From: Noviherbaspirillum cavernae
Lineage (GTDB): Bacteria > Pseudomonadota > Gammaproteobacteria > Burkholderiales > Burkholderiaceae_D
Reading direction: 5' to 3'
Assembly (NCBI RefSeq): GCF_003590875.1
Contig: NZ_QYUN01000002.1
Span: forward strand, 1,674,001-1,738,000
Length of the DNA: 64,000 nucleotides
A program made the translations under genes and the position numbers. The notes beneath the pieces are model-generated. The model was not told the origin of the DNA, searched no databases, and was given only the letters and a program-made list of their open reading frames with translations. Positions 26,936 through 36,174 of the stretch are shown piece by piece (the first letter of the stretch is position 1; each line of letters opens with the position of its first letter).

Positions 26936-28441
26936 TCAGCGTTGCAGCAAGGAGAGGACGCCGTTGGGCAGCGAGTTCGCCTGCGACAGCATGGCGGTAC
27001 CGGCCTGCTGCAGGATCTGGCCGCGCGTCAGCGCCGCCGTTTCCGATGCGAAGTCGGCATCCTGGATGCGGCTGCGCGCAGCGGACAGGTTTTCCGAGGT
27101 GGTCTGCAAGCTGGTCACCGTGGAGGCGAAGCGGTTCTGCAACGCACCCAGCGCCGCGCGCGAGTTGCTGATGCTGGAGAGCGCCGCATCGATGGTGGAC
27201 AGGGCATTGTTCGCGCCGGAGACGGTGCTGATGTCCAGCGAAGCCACCTGCGTCAGGGTCGACGCCTGCTGCGCGGCTGCCGCGCCGGCAAACAGGCCGC
27301 CGGAGGAGCTGGTGCTGGAGCTGATGGTGTAGCCGGAGCTGGAGCCGAACTGCAGCGAGCCGCCGACGGTCGCGCTGTTGGTGGCGCCGCCCGAGGTCAG
27401 GGTCTGCTGCGTGCCCATGTTCGCGCCGGAGAAGGCATCCTGGCCGTCCAGCTTGACCGTGCCGCCGGCGGAGTTGGTGAAGCTGGTGATCTTGACGTCG
27501 GTGCCGTCGGCCGACTTGAGCGTCACGGTGCCGCCGTTGACGGTGGCGCTGATGCCGGTGGAGGAGGTCTGCGCATTGATCGCCGAGCCCAGTGTCGACA
27601 GGTCGTTGGTGGCGTTGATGGTGGCGCCGATGGCCACGCCGTTCAGCGAGAAGGTGACGTTGCCGACCGACTGCAGGCCGCTCAGTGCCGCCTGGGTCTG
27701 CGCGGTGGCGGTCACGCCGGTGGTCGCGGTCGACGAGTTGATCGTGGCGGCGATGGTCTTGGCAGAGTCGCCTGCGTTGACGGCGGTCGTTGTGGTCTTG
27801 CCGTTGCCGGCGATGGTCAGGGTCTGGGCCTTGACGTTGTTCACTGCGGCGATGTTGGAGCCGCCGGTGGTGGAGGCGCCGCTGATGGTGGTGCCGGCAC
27901 CGGCCGCGATGTTGTTGGCCAGCGTGAAGTTGCCGATGTCGGAAGCCTTGGCGCTGTTGATGCCGACGTTGATGACCTGGTTGGCGTTGGCGCCGACCTG
28001 GAACTGGGTGGACGACAGCGAGCCGTCGAGCACGTTCTGGCCGTTGAACTGGGTGGTGGTGGCGACGCGGTTCAATTCCTGGGTCAGCTGCGAGACTTCC
28101 TGTTGCAGCGAGGCGCGGTCGGAGGCGGAGTTGGTGCCGTTGGCCGATTGCACTGCCAGTTCGCGCATGCGCTGCAGCAGGTCGCCGGTGGTGCCGAGGC
28201 CGCCTTCAGCGGTCTGCGCCAGCGAGATGCCGTCGTTGGCGTTGCGCTGGGCCTGGTTCAGGCCGCGGATCTGGGCGGTGAAGCGTTGCGAAATGGCGAG
28301 GCCGGCGGCGTCGTCCTTGGCGCTGTTGATGCGCAGGCCGGAAGACAGGCGTTGCAGGGAAGTGGCAAGGGATGACTCGGATGCCGAGAGGTTGCGTTGC
28401 GCATTCAACGACGCGGTATTGGTATTGATGATGGATGGCAT
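26936..28441 (-). CDS. fliC2: Flagellin (copy 2)
   Basis: Filament protein of 501 aa, nearly identical to copy 1. Differences I can see are A3S, a Gly for Ala near residue 190, three further changes in the middle domain and the C-terminal SLLQR in place of ALLRG. Very high DNA identity through the coding region contrasts with divergent flanks. It has its own ribosome site (CAGGAGAAC), a sigma-28 promoter with a near-perfect -10, and a strong terminator. Confidence 0.97.
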   Translation of the reverse strand: MPSIINTNTASLNAQRNLSASESSLATSLQRLSSGLRINSAKDDAAGLAISQRFTAQIRGLNQAQRNANDGISLAQTAEGGLGTTGDLLQRMRELAVQSANGTNSASDRASLQQEVSQLTQELNRVATTTQFNGQNVLDGSLSSTQFQVGANANQVINVGINSAKASDIGNFTLANNIAAGAGTTISGASTTGGSNIAAVNNVKAQTLTIAGNGKTTTTAVNAGDSAKTIAATINSSTATTGVTATAQTQAALSGLQSVGNVTFSLNGVAIGATINATNDLSTLGSAINAQTSSTGISATVNGGTVTLKSADGTDVKITSFTNSAGGTVKLDGQDAFSGANMGTQQTLTSGGATNSATVGGSLQFGSSSGYTISSSTSSSGGLFAGAAAAQQASTLTQVASLDISTVSGANNALSTIDAALSSISNSRAALGALQNRFASTVTSLQTTSENLSAARSRIQDADFASETAALTRGQILQQAGTAMLSQANSLPNGVLSLLQR

Positions 28442-28506
28442 GTCTGTTCTCCTGTCGATCTGTCGGGGGCGAGCGGGGGATTCCGTCTCGAGCCTTGTTG
28501 CACCTT

Positions 28507-28533
28507 TTATCGGGCGATACTGGAAAAAATTTA
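28507..28533 (-). promoter_or_regulatory. Sigma-28 promoter of flagellin 2 (proximal)
   Basis: Minus strand: TAAATTTT (28533-28526), 11-base spacer, CCCGATAA (28514-28507). Seven of eight in each box against TAAAGTTT-N11-GCCGATAA. It ends 65 bp upstream of the start codon. Confidence 0.88.
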
Positions 28534-28589
28534 ATCGAAATATCTATATTTTTTTTCCGGTCTTGCCTGAATTTGCAGCAGGCAACTCA

Positions 28590-28616
28590 TCTTCGGAAGG
28601 TGCCGAAAAATCTTTA
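28590..28616 (-). promoter_or_regulatory. Second sigma-28-like box upstream of flagellin 2
   Basis: Minus strand: TAAAGATT (28616-28609), 11-base spacer, TCCGAAGA (28597-28590). It is 83 bp upstream of the proximal promoter, matching the arrangement at flagellin 1. Confidence 0.5.
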
Positions 28617-28878
28617 GGAAAAAGAGCGATTTCGCAATTATTTTGCGAATATTCCAGCCGACTGCCCGAATGGGCTAAAGAAAGAAGGGAAGTTGCCGTC
28701 AATAGCTCCCTCCAGTGAATTGGATGGGGTATTTGGCGGGGCGGCCCGCTTCTCCGGCATGACGGAGAAGCGATGGCTGAAGAGATTGACTACTGAGATT
28801 AACTACTGCCTGCGTCCCGTTTGCAAGTGCAGGGGAGTCGAAGCAGAGTGCAGATACGGCGCGCTTGCGCCGATGCGC

Positions 28879-29178
28879 TTATCGATAGGTGTATGTTGCC
28901 GTGGGTGGACGCGATATCAACTGGGAAATCGCGCGGTGTAAGCGATCCCTGGTTCGTTTTTCCCTGTGCTCGTTCCCGGAAGTGGTCAATTCCAGATCCG
29001 GGAAATACAGCCGCACGGACTTTGTCGCAGTGACGAGATCGAGCCGGTGAGCATGCTCAAGCCGGAAGTCTTGTCCAAGGTCCCAGACGCATTCGGAGAG
29101 CAATATGCCATGTTCCATGGCAATTGCTCTTGCACTCTCGGAAATGGCGTCGGCACCTGTCTTGCGATCAATCTTCAT
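28879..29178 (-). CDS. Hypothetical protein downstream of infA
   Basis: A 99-aa soluble, charged protein I do not recognise; no signal peptide, membrane helix or known motif is apparent. An excellent AAAGGAG site stands five bases before the ATG and it follows infA by 32 bp, so it is probably co-transcribed with infA. The sequence has a predicted helix-strand mix and two tryptophan/cysteine-containing turns (SECVWDLGQDF). Confidence 0.6.
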   Translation of the reverse strand: MKIDRKTGADAISESARAIAMEHGILLSECVWDLGQDFRLEHAHRLDLVTATKSVRLYFPDLELTTSGNEHREKRTRDRLHRAISQLISRPPTATYTYR

Positions 29179-29210
29179 GTCGACTCCTTTATTGACGCGT
29201 CCGTACCGCC

Positions 29211-29471
29211 TTAGCGACGGCGCTGCGTGCGCGGGCCTACCGGTCCGCGTTTCTCGATATGGCGGAAGGTAATGCGCCCTTTGCTGAGATCGTACGGAGA
29301 CAGTTCCAACGTCACCTTGTCGCCTGCGAGGATTCGAATGTGGTGCTGCCGCATCTTGCCGGAAGTGTAGGCAATCAGCTGATGGCCATTGTCGAGGTTC
29401 ACACGGAAGCGTGAATCCGGGAGTACTTCTTCAACAAGACCGTCCATTTCAAGAAGTTCTTCTTTCGCCAT
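29211..29471 (-). CDS. infA: Translation initiation factor IF-1
   Basis: An 86-aa OB-fold protein that binds the ribosomal A site during initiation. The core motifs [36 protein letters not shown] and [14 protein letters not shown] are intact. It has a basic C-terminal extension ([12 protein letters not shown]) beyond the usual 72 residues. It is not in a ribosomal-protein operon here, so it may be the second, stand-alone infA many betaproteobacteria carry. Confidence 0.95.
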   Translation of the reverse strand: MAKEELLEMDGLVEEVLPDSRFRVNLDNGHQLIAYTSGKMRQHHIRILAGDKVTLELSPYDLSKGRITFRHIEKRGPVGPRTQRRR

Positions 29472-29977
29472 TCTTCATTTCCTTGTCTGGGCTGCTTTGC
29501 CAAGGCCGGCAGCCATGAGTTGCACGTTGCAAAGACAACGTGTGTTGCGGCTCGTGAGAGTGGGCCAGTGAGCCGACCTGCGAGCAGGCTTCTAATTACG
29601 ATTTCGCTCTCGTTGCATGCCTTTGTTCGTCCAGCACAAACAAGGAGCGCTTTGAAGGGGCGCATTGGTGTGCGCCTTCATGACACGGAGAAACATTGGG
29701 AATGATCAACACGCTTGAAACTCGAACCTGCGTGCGACCAAGGATAGGTAAAGGACTGGAGGACTGGCTGCCAATCCGAAAAGGGCAATCTGCCCAGCGA
29801 ACGCGCATTATAACGCATCGCCTGAATACGCATTTTCAATGGAGGCAGCACATCGTTATTGCTCATCGGAAATCCACGTTGCCACGTCGCCGATCAACGC
29901 ATGCGCGGCGTGCAAATCAGCTTCCTGCGACAGTATTGCGTTGATTTGCGGAACCGCGCGTGCAAGTGCCACGCATA
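29472..29977. other. 506-bp gap between infA and the sugar operon
   Basis: No convincing gene on either strand. One imperfect hairpin (GAAGGGGCGCA-TTGG-TGTGCGCCTTC, about 29656-29681) stands out. The region should include the infA promoter and the end of the sugar operon transcript, but I cannot name either signal with confidence. Confidence 0.5.
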
Positions 29978-30634
29978 TCATCCCAGCCGGAAAATATCCT
30001 CCAGCACGGCGCGTTTGGCCGGCTTGAATGTCGGTACGCCGTTGTCTCCATTAAAGGCCATGCAATCGCCCGGCGTATCGTGATTGATGATGCTGGTTCC
30101 CTGCGCCAGGACGGTGCCGCTGGCGACGTGGCAGCGGCCGATGATGGCCGTGTTCGGATACATCACCACGCCGTCGCCGATCACCGGGGCGATGCCGTGA
30201 TTCTTGCCGACCGTGGAGTTTTGATACAGCACGAGATGGTTTCCATAGGTCGCCTTGGCCAGCACGATGCCGACGGAGTGGCCGATGAAAAAGACCTCCG
30301 GCATCTCGATCTCGTAAAACAGATCGATCGCGTTCAATGCCTTGTTGAGGCAGAACAGGCGAGTCGGCACGGCCGGGTCGCGCTCGTTGCACCAGATGGT
30401 GTTGGCGAGGTAATACAGGTAGATGCAGTACTGGCTGGAGTTCAGATAGTTGAAGCGCTCGGGCGTCCACATCCGCACGGCATTGATGCAGCGTTCCAAT
30501 CGTGTCAGCGCCTCGTCGATGTGGCGGCTCACCTGCGTTCGCACCATGTCGCCTTTCCCGTCCGGGAAGAACGTGGCGACCTGGGCGCAGGTGTAGTCGA
30601 TCAGGCTTTGGCGCGTGTGTTCAAGCAGTTCCAT
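29978..30634 (-). CDS. Serine O-acetyltransferase-like hexapeptide acyltransferase
   Basis: A 218-aa protein with a helical N-terminal half and a C-terminal left-handed beta-helix of hexapeptide repeats (GIAPVIGDGVVMYPNTAIIG, RCHVASGTVLAQGTSIIN), as in CysE-type acetyltransferases. The histidine in GKNHGIAP is a catalytic candidate. The start at 30634 is the first ATG past the upstream gene's stop codon. As last gene of a sugar-biosynthesis operon it more likely acetylates a sugar or sugar nucleotide than serine; that is inferred. Confidence 0.75.
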   Translation of the reverse strand: MELLEHTRQSLIDYTCAQVATFFPDGKGDMVRTQVSRHIDEALTRLERCINAVRMWTPERFNYLNSSQYCIYLYYLANTIWCNERDPAVPTRLFCLNKALNAIDLFYEIEMPEVFFIGHSVGIVLAKATYGNHLVLYQNSTVGKNHGIAPVIGDGVVMYPNTAIIGRCHVASGTVLAQGTSIINHDTPGDCMAFNGDNGVPTFKPAKRAVLEDIFRLG

Positions 30635-30639
30635 CGCAA

Positions 30640-31446
30640 TCACATTCCTTTCAAACGGGATTCGATCACGGCGCGCACCGGGCGCGGCACCAGGCCAAGT
30701 GCAGACAGCCGCTGCACGTCGCACAGCGGGGCTTGCTGGCACGCAATGTCGCGGCTCAGGCTGACGGACCAGCCGCAGCGGTTGAAGACTTCCGTCAGCT
30801 CCGCATTGGACACGTTTTCGCCGCTGGCGAGATTGACGATGCCGTTGGCAGCGTGATCGGACATGGCGCGCAACGCCGCCACCACGTCGTCGAGGTGGAT
30901 ATAGTCGCGCACGTAGCCTGTACCCGAGTCGAGCGTAAATTGCTTCTCACGCGCGGCGCGTTGCAGCCACTCCGACAGGTAGCCGGGAGCGCCGGGGCTC
31001 CAGTCATAGACGCAGGACAGGCGGGCGACCGCGGTGCGTTCGGCGGCGACGGTCAGGCACAGGTTTTCGCCCAGGGCCTTGGAGAGGTCATACAGATGGC
31101 GCGGATTGGTCGGGTTCAGCGCCAGCGCCTGCGTTTCCTGGCCGCTGTCACTGTCGCTGCCGAGGCTGTCGTACAGGCGCGTCGAGGACAGATAGATCAG
31201 GTGCGAGAAGCGGGCCTCGCGTAATACGCGCGCCAGCAGGCTGACATGCGCTTCCACGGTGTCGAAGGGACGCGCTGCGTAGTCTGCGGTCAGCCCGATG
31301 CAATAGAACACCTGCCCGAGGTCGAGCGAGAGCAGCCCGACGTCATCGCGTGGCGGGGCGTACACCTCGTGTCCCGCCGCCCGCAATGCGGCCACGAGGC
31401 GGGTGCCGACGAAGCCCGATGCGCCGAGTACGGTATAGCGGGGCAT
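30640..31446 (-). CDS. NAD(P)-dependent epimerase/reductase (extended SDR)
   Basis: A 268-aa Rossmann enzyme. The nucleotide-binding motif GASGFVGTRL is at the very N-terminus and the catalytic YDLSK (YxxxK) at about residue 125. The start at 31446 puts the motif at the expected place; the longer open frame covers the end of the FkbM gene. In this operon it is the likely reductase or epimerase acting on the 4-keto sugar nucleotide made by RfbG. Substrate not proven. Confidence 0.83.
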   Translation of the reverse strand: MPRYTVLGASGFVGTRLVAALRAAGHEVYAPPRDDVGLLSLDLGQVFYCIGLTADYAARPFDTVEAHVSLLARVLREARFSHLIYLSSTRLYDSLGSDSDSGQETQALALNPTNPRHLYDLSKALGENLCLTVAAERTAVARLSCVYDWSPGAPGYLSEWLQRAAREKQFTLDSGTGYVRDYIHLDDVVAALRAMSDHAANGIVNLASGENVSNAELTEVFNRCGWSVSLSRDIACQQAPLCDVQRLSALGLVPRPVRAVIESRLKGM

Positions 31447-31451
31447 GAGGT

Positions 31452-32516
31452 TTACAGGCCGCCGATCGGATGGTGCAGCGCCGGGTCCTTGTGGCGCAGC
31501 AGCTTCGGGCTGACGCCTTTGCAAATTCGGTAGCGCGGCGAATCGAATAGCGCGCCGTCCTTGACTGCCACCATGTTGAAGCCGTGCGGCGGGCCTTCGA
31601 GATAGACCGCGTCGGCCGGGATCAGCTCGATGGGCTGGCTGGACAGGTCATAGTTCGAATTGAAATCGCGCACGGCAAAGACGTGATAGCCGACATTGGT
31701 CAGAAGCTTGACGATGTCGGTGTTTTCCAGACCGCGGCTCCAATCGACGTAGTGGCGATGCACTTCGAAGACGATATTGGGGGCTTCACCTGCAGGGCGC
31801 TCCAGATACGCCTGGGCGCCTTGCAGGGCGCGCAGTTCTGCGCCTTCGATATCGAGCATGATCAGGTCGAGCTGGGCAACGCCTGCTGCCTTCAGGTAAT
31901 CCTGGATGGTGACGGTCTGGAAGCCGTCGCTGCTGCCGGCGTGCGCCACTTCCGGGTGTGCGAACGAGTCGAAGCCGACCAGCTTCAGCGTCGTCGAGCT
32001 GTTGTCCCACAGTCCCTCGGAACGCGGCACGATGTTGGTGAGGCCGTTCAGTTCGGCGTTATGCATCAGCACGCGCCGCTGGTCGTTGTTGGGTTCGAAG
32101 GCGTGAACCGTGCCGTGATTCTTCGCGGCTTGCCTGGCGATCAGAATCGCCTGGTCGCCGAAATACGCGCCGCCGATCACGACCTGTTTGGCGCGGCTGG
32201 CGAGATCGACCAAAAGGCGTGAAGTCTGCGGTTCCCACGCGTGGTCGGGCTGTGCCGGTTCGGACATGACGAAATCGCGCGCAATCTTCGAGCGGTAGAG
32301 GAAATCGAGTTGCGTGCCGTCGGCCAGCACTTTTCTCACCATCTGGTCGTCGTCATGCAGCGCGTCGATCAGCGGGCCGGTGACGTCTTCGCGAATGTCG
32401 ATGTCGCGGGTCGCGATCTTCTTCTCGAAGGCTTGCATCTGGCGAATGAACTCGGCGCGCCATTCCGGCTTCTGCGCGATCATGCCCAGTGCCGCCAGCA
32501 GTTTTTCTTGATCCAT
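31452..32516 (-). CDS. FkbM family methyltransferase
   Basis: A 354-aa SAM-dependent O-methyltransferase-like protein. The N-terminal ~120 residues form a charged helical region with no family I know. The FkbM domain follows with the SAM-binding region VVIGGAYFGDQAI, the acidic AFEPNNDQRR motif and the LIMLDIEGAELRAL motif typical of FkbM. Start at 32516 (MDQEKLLAALG); the open frame upstream is the shadow of the epimerase gene. Likely methylates a sugar hydroxyl of the final glycan. Confidence 0.85.
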   Translation of the reverse strand: MDQEKLLAALGMIAQKPEWRAEFIRQMQAFEKKIATRDIDIREDVTGPLIDALHDDDQMVRKVLADGTQLDFLYRSKIARDFVMSEPAQPDHAWEPQTSRLLVDLASRAKQVVIGGAYFGDQAILIARQAAKNHGTVHAFEPNNDQRRVLMHNAELNGLTNIVPRSEGLWDNSSTTLKLVGFDSFAHPEVAHAGSSDGFQTVTIQDYLKAAGVAQLDLIMLDIEGAELRALQGAQAYLERPAGEAPNIVFEVHRHYVDWSRGLENTDIVKLLTNVGYHVFAVRDFNSNYDLSSQPIELIPADAVYLEGPPHGFNMVAVKDGALFDSPRYRICKGVSPKLLRHKDPALHHPIGGL

Positions 32517-32532
32517 GTTGTCGTCCAATCTC

Positions 32533-33090
32533 TCAATGAGTCTTCGTGGTTTCAAAACATTCGGAGAACAGCGGTAGCGCACGGTCCTTGTCCGATATCG
32601 TGCGATTGTTGCAGTCCGGCCAGGCGATGTCCAGGGCTGCATCGTCCCAGCGCAAACCACGCGCTGCTGTCGGGTGAAACACTTCCGCCATGGCGTAAAA
32701 CACTTCCGTGTCGGCTTGCAGCGTCTGAAAGCCATGTGCCACGCCGCGCGGAATGTAGAGCTGGCGGTGGTTGTCCGCTGACAGCTCGACGCCAAACCAG
32801 CGACCGAAGGCAGGCGAGTCGCGACGCAGGTCCACGATCACGTCGAATACCGCGCCGCGTGTGACGCGCACCAGTTTTTCCTCTTCGTGCGGTGCTGCCT
32901 GATAGTGCATGCCGCGCAGCGTTCCCTGGCGCGGATTCCACGACACACTGTGCTGCAGAAAATTCGGATTCAAGCCGTGGTGCGCGAACTCCTCGGTGCA
33001 CACGGTGCGCGCAAAGAAGCCGCGTTCGTCTTCGTGCCGTTCGATGTCGATCACGAATGCGCCGGGCAAGGGGGCAGGGGTGAACTTCAC
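32533..33090 (-). CDS. rfbC: dTDP-4-dehydrorhamnose 3,5-epimerase-like (RfbC) protein
   Basis: A 185-aa cupin-fold sugar epimerase starting with GTG at 33090, overlapping the upstream stop (GTGA). It has ERGFFARTVC, the catalytic-base region TLRGMHYQ (His) and YIPRGVAHGFQTL, the RmlC signature. Next to CDP-sugar genes it probably epimerises the CDP-4-keto-6-deoxy intermediate at C-3/C-5; the nucleotide specificity cannot be seen. Confidence 0.88.
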   Translation of the reverse strand: MKFTPAPLPGAFVIDIERHEDERGFFARTVCTEEFAHHGLNPNFLQHSVSWNPRQGTLRGMHYQAAPHEEEKLVRVTRGAVFDVIVDLRRDSPAFGRWFGVELSADNHRQLYIPRGVAHGFQTLQADTEVFYAMAEVFHPTAARGLRWDDAALDIAWPDCNNRTISDKDRALPLFSECFETTKTH

Positions 33091-34334
33091 GCAATGACCT
33101 CGACTGAAGGGATGGGCACGACGAATTTGCCTCCCCATGTGCGGATGTCAGCCATCTGCTGCATCACTTCCTCCTTGATGTTCCATGGCAGGATCAGCAG
33201 ATAGTCGGGGTGCGTTTCGAACACCGTTTCGGGCGCGCGGACCGGAATGCGCGTGCCCGGCAGCAGACGGCCCTGCTTGACCGGATTCTTGTCCACCGCG
33301 TAGTCGATGAAGTCCGTGCCGACGCCGCAATAATTGAGCAGCGTATTGCCCTTGGCGGCAGCCCCATACGCGGCAATGCGGCGGCCTTCGCGCTTGGCCG
33401 CAAGCAGGAAGTCGAGCAGCGCGCGTTTCGTGCCGCGTACTTTTTCACCGAACGCGGCATAGGTCGCAAGCTGCGTCAGGCCGGCGGCTGCTTCCTGCTT
33501 CAGGCAGTCGGCGACGGCGGCGTTTTCGGCATGTGCGGCTGCGTGATGGCAGGCATACACGCGCAGGCTGCCACCGTGCGTAGGCAGATGTTCGACGTCG
33601 AAGAAGCGCAATCCGGCGCGCTGGAAAATCGGCACGAGCGCCGTCAGCGACAGGTAGGAATAATGTTCGTGGTACAGCGTGTCGAACTGGTTCTGTGCCA
33701 TCAGGTTGAGCAGGTGCGGGAACTCCAGCGTGATCACGCCTTGCGGCTTGAGCAGGAGCGGCATGCCACCCACGAAATCGTTGATGTCCGGCACATGGGC
33801 CAGCACGTTATTGCCGAGCAGCAGATCGACTTGTCCGCCTTCCGCGGCGAGCTGCGCCGCCGTGTCGCGGCCGAAGAACATTTCACGGCTCTCGACGCCG
33901 ACCTTGCGCGCTGCTGCGGCCGTGTTGGCGGTCGGTTCCACGCCGAGGCTGGGAATGCCGGCCTGCACGAAATACTGCAGCAGATAGCCGTCGTTGCTGG
34001 CAATTTCCACGACGCGGCTGGCGGCATCGAGGCCGAAGCGCGGGATCATCATGTCCACATAGCGTCGCGCATGTGCCAGCCATGAGCTGGAGAACGAGGA
34101 GAAGTACACGTAGTCATCGTGGAAGTGCGCTTCGGCACGCGATACGTCGGACAATTGCACCAGCCAGCAGCGCTCGCATACCAGCGCATGTAGCGGATAG
34201 AACATCTCGCCGCGCGCGGCATTTTCCGGCTTGACGAAGGCGTTGGAAACGGGCGACAGGCCGAGGTCGGCAAACGTGTGCCTGACGGGATCGAGCGGCG
34301 CGCCGCAAGAGCGGCAGGTGGACGAGTGAGTCAT
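33087..34334 (-). CDS. Sugar C-methyltransferase (TylC3/NovU-like)
   Basis: A 415-aa enzyme with three parts: an N-terminal zinc-binding domain (CRSCG ... CERCW, four cysteines), a SAM-binding methyltransferase domain with EIASNDGYLL, and a C-terminal Methyltransf_14 domain (AYGAAAKGNTLLNYCG). This architecture is known from C-3 methyltransferases of nucleotide-linked 4-keto deoxysugars. The start overlaps the rfbG stop (ATGA). It predicts a branched-chain sugar product. Confidence 0.9.
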   Translation of the reverse strand: MTHSSTCRSCGAPLDPVRHTFADLGLSPVSNAFVKPENAARGEMFYPLHALVCERCWLVQLSDVSRAEAHFHDDYVYFSSFSSSWLAHARRYVDMMIPRFGLDAASRVVEIASNDGYLLQYFVQAGIPSLGVEPTANTAAAARKVGVESREMFFGRDTAAQLAAEGGQVDLLLGNNVLAHVPDINDFVGGMPLLLKPQGVITLEFPHLLNLMAQNQFDTLYHEHYSYLSLTALVPIFQRAGLRFFDVEHLPTHGGSLRVYACHHAAAHAENAAVADCLKQEAAAGLTQLATYAAFGEKVRGTKRALLDFLLAAKREGRRIAAYGAAAKGNTLLNYCGVGTDFIDYAVDKNPVKQGRLLPGTRIPVRAPETVFETHPDYLLILPWNIKEEVMQQMADIRTWGGKFVVPIPSVEVIA

Positions 34335-35404
34335 GAGCAGAATTGATCCAGCTGTTGTTCGGTGATGGCGCGGGCGGCGGACGGTTGTTGCGCGACGGTG
34401 TAATACCACTGTGCCGTTTTCTCCAGTCCTGTTGCCAGTTGCCATGTCGGCGTCCAGTCCAGCAGACGCCGCGCCTTGCTTGAATCAAGGTACAGAAAGC
34501 GCGCTTCGTGCGGCGCCTGTTCGGCATTTTCTTCCAGTTGCCAATTCAGCGCCGGCCAGTGCGCCTGCAAGCGCGTCAGCACATCGGCCACAGAAAGATT
34601 ATCGGCAGCATCCGGCCCAAAGTTGAATGCGTCGGCCATCGCGGCTTCGCCGCCCGACAAGCGCGCGCCGAGCAGCAGATAGCCATGCAGGGATTCCAGC
34701 ACATGCTGCCAGGGGCGGGTGGCCGCCGGATTGCGGATCAGCAGCGGCTGGCGGCTCGCCACCGCGCGCGCCGCATCCGGAATCAGCCGGTCGTCGCTCC
34801 AGTCGCCGCCGCCGATGACATTGCCGGCGCGGGCCGAAGCCAGCAACGGGCCGCTGTTCGAGAAGAAGCTTTTGCGATAGCTTTGCACGACCAGTTCCGT
34901 CGCTGCCTTGCTGGCGCTGTACGGGTCGCTGCCGCCCAGCGGATCACTTTCACGATAGCCCCAGATCCATTCGCGGTTGTCGTAGCATTTGTCGGTGGTG
35001 ATGACCACGATGGCCTTGACGCTGGGGCAGGCGCGCGCCGCTTCCAGCAGGTTGACCGTGCCCATCACGTTGGTGGACCAGGTTGCCGCCGGTTCGCGGT
35101 AGGACAACCGCACGAGAGGCTGCGCGGCGAGGTGGAAGATGACTTCGGGCGCGGCTTCGCGCATGGCCGTCGTCAAGGCGACCTGGTCGCGGACATCGCC
35201 CGTGACATGCCGCGTCAAGGCTTCGCCGACGCGCGCCAGTTCGAACACGCTGGGCGTTGTGCAGGGCGGCAGCGCGTATCCGGTCACGTGAGCGCCGAGA
35301 CGTGCCAGCCACAAGGACAGCCACGAACCCTTGAAGCCGGTATGGCCGGTCACGAAGACCCGGCGGCCCGCGTAGGCGGCTTGCAGAGAGTGCGCTCCGC
35401 TCAT
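34331..35404 (-). CDS. rfbG: CDP-glucose 4,6-dehydratase
   Basis: A 357-aa extended SDR that converts CDP-glucose to CDP-4-keto-6-deoxyglucose. The NAD-binding motif is VTGHTGFKGSWL, the distinctive RfbG sequence, and the active-site YSASK follows DPLGGSDP. TTDKCYDNREWIWGYRE is also typical. Start at 35404 overlaps the rfbF stop (ATGA). Confidence 0.95.
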   Translation of the reverse strand: MSGAHSLQAAYAGRRVFVTGHTGFKGSWLSLWLARLGAHVTGYALPPCTTPSVFELARVGEALTRHVTGDVRDQVALTTAMREAAPEVIFHLAAQPLVRLSYREPAATWSTNVMGTVNLLEAARACPSVKAIVVITTDKCYDNREWIWGYRESDPLGGSDPYSASKAATELVVQSYRKSFFSNSGPLLASARAGNVIGGGDWSDDRLIPDAARAVASRQPLLIRNPAATRPWQHVLESLHGYLLLGARLSGGEAAMADAFNFGPDAADNLSVADVLTRLQAHWPALNWQLEENAEQAPHEARFLYLDSSKARRLLDWTPTWQLATGLEKTAQWYYTVAQQPSAARAITEQQLDQFCS

Positions 35405-36174
35405 CGCCACACCTTCCACGGCGCGTGATCGGTCTGCCACAACTCCTCCAGCATGTTCTTCTCGCGCAGTGTGTCCATCGGTTGCCAGAAGCCACTGTGC
35501 TCGAATGCCATCAACTGTTTCTCGGTCGAGAGATTGGCCATCGGTTCGAGTTCCCAGCTGGTCGCGTCGCCATCAACCAGGCTGATGACTTCCGGTTGCA
35601 GGATGAAAAAGCCGCCGTTGATCCAGCCGCCGTCGCCTTGCGGTTTTTCCTGAAAACCGGTCACCGCATCGCCGTCGCGCATCAGCGCGCCGTAGCGGCC
35701 CGGAGGCTGCACAGCCGCCACCGTCGCCAGCTTGCCGTGCGATTTGTGGAACGCGATTTCCGCTGTGATGTCGATATCCGCCACGCCGTCGCCATAGGTG
35801 AAGCAGAAGGGCTGGCCCGGCGTCAGGTACTGCTTCACGCGCCGCAGGCGGCCGCCAGTCATGGTGTTCGGCCCGGTATCGACCAGCGTCACGCGCCATG
35901 GCTCGGCATTCTGCTGATGCACTTCCATCCGGTTTTTCTCCATGTCGAAGGTGACGTCGGACATGTGCAGAAAATAATTGGCGAAGTATTCCTTGATCAC
36001 ATAACCCTTGTAGCCGAGGCAGATGATGAAGTCGTTGACGCCGTGATGCGCGTAGATCTTCATGATGTGCCACAGGATCGGCTTGCCGCCGATTTCGATC
36101 ATCGGCTTGGGACGCAGGTGGCTTTCTTCCAGAATGCGCGTGCCGAGGCCGCCGGCGAGAATAACCGCTTTCAT
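35401..36174 (-). CDS. rfbF: Glucose-1-phosphate cytidylyltransferase
   Basis: A 257-aa nucleotidyltransferase making CDP-glucose from CTP and glucose-1-phosphate. LAGGLGTRILEESHLRPKPM contains the nucleotide-binding loop and the conserved lysine, and GGKPILWHIMKIYAHHGVND follows. Its ATG overlaps the stop codon of the giant glycosyltransferase gene (ATGA), so glycosyltransferases and CDP-sugar synthesis are translationally coupled. Confidence 0.96.
   Translation of the reverse strand: MKAVILAGGLGTRILEESHLRPKPMIEIGGKPILWHIMKIYAHHGVNDFIICLGYKGYVIKEYFANYFLHMSDVTFDMEKNRMEVHQQNAEPWRVTLVDTGPNTMTGGRLRRVKQYLTPGQPFCFTYGDGVADIDITAEIAFHKSHGKLATVAAVQPPGRYGALMRDGDAVTGFQEKPQGDGGWINGGFFILQPEVISLVDGDATSWELEPMANLSTEKQLMAFEHSGFWQPMDTLREKNMLEELWQTDHAPWKVWR

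Larger units (their letters stand above)
28442..28878. other. Intergenic region upstream of flagellin 2
   Basis: A 437-bp region with no gene. It holds two sigma-28-like boxes (28507-28533 and 28590-28616). An 8-bp hairpin CTTCTCCG-GCATGA-CGGAGAAG at 28749-28770 could end transcription of the small gene at 28879 but has no T-run. Confidence 0.6.

Noticed and set aside
25292..28718. Plus-strand open frames of about 440 aa over both flagellins
   Set aside because: Antisense shadows: they repeat because the flagellins repeat, and they carry no ribosome site or recognisable domain.
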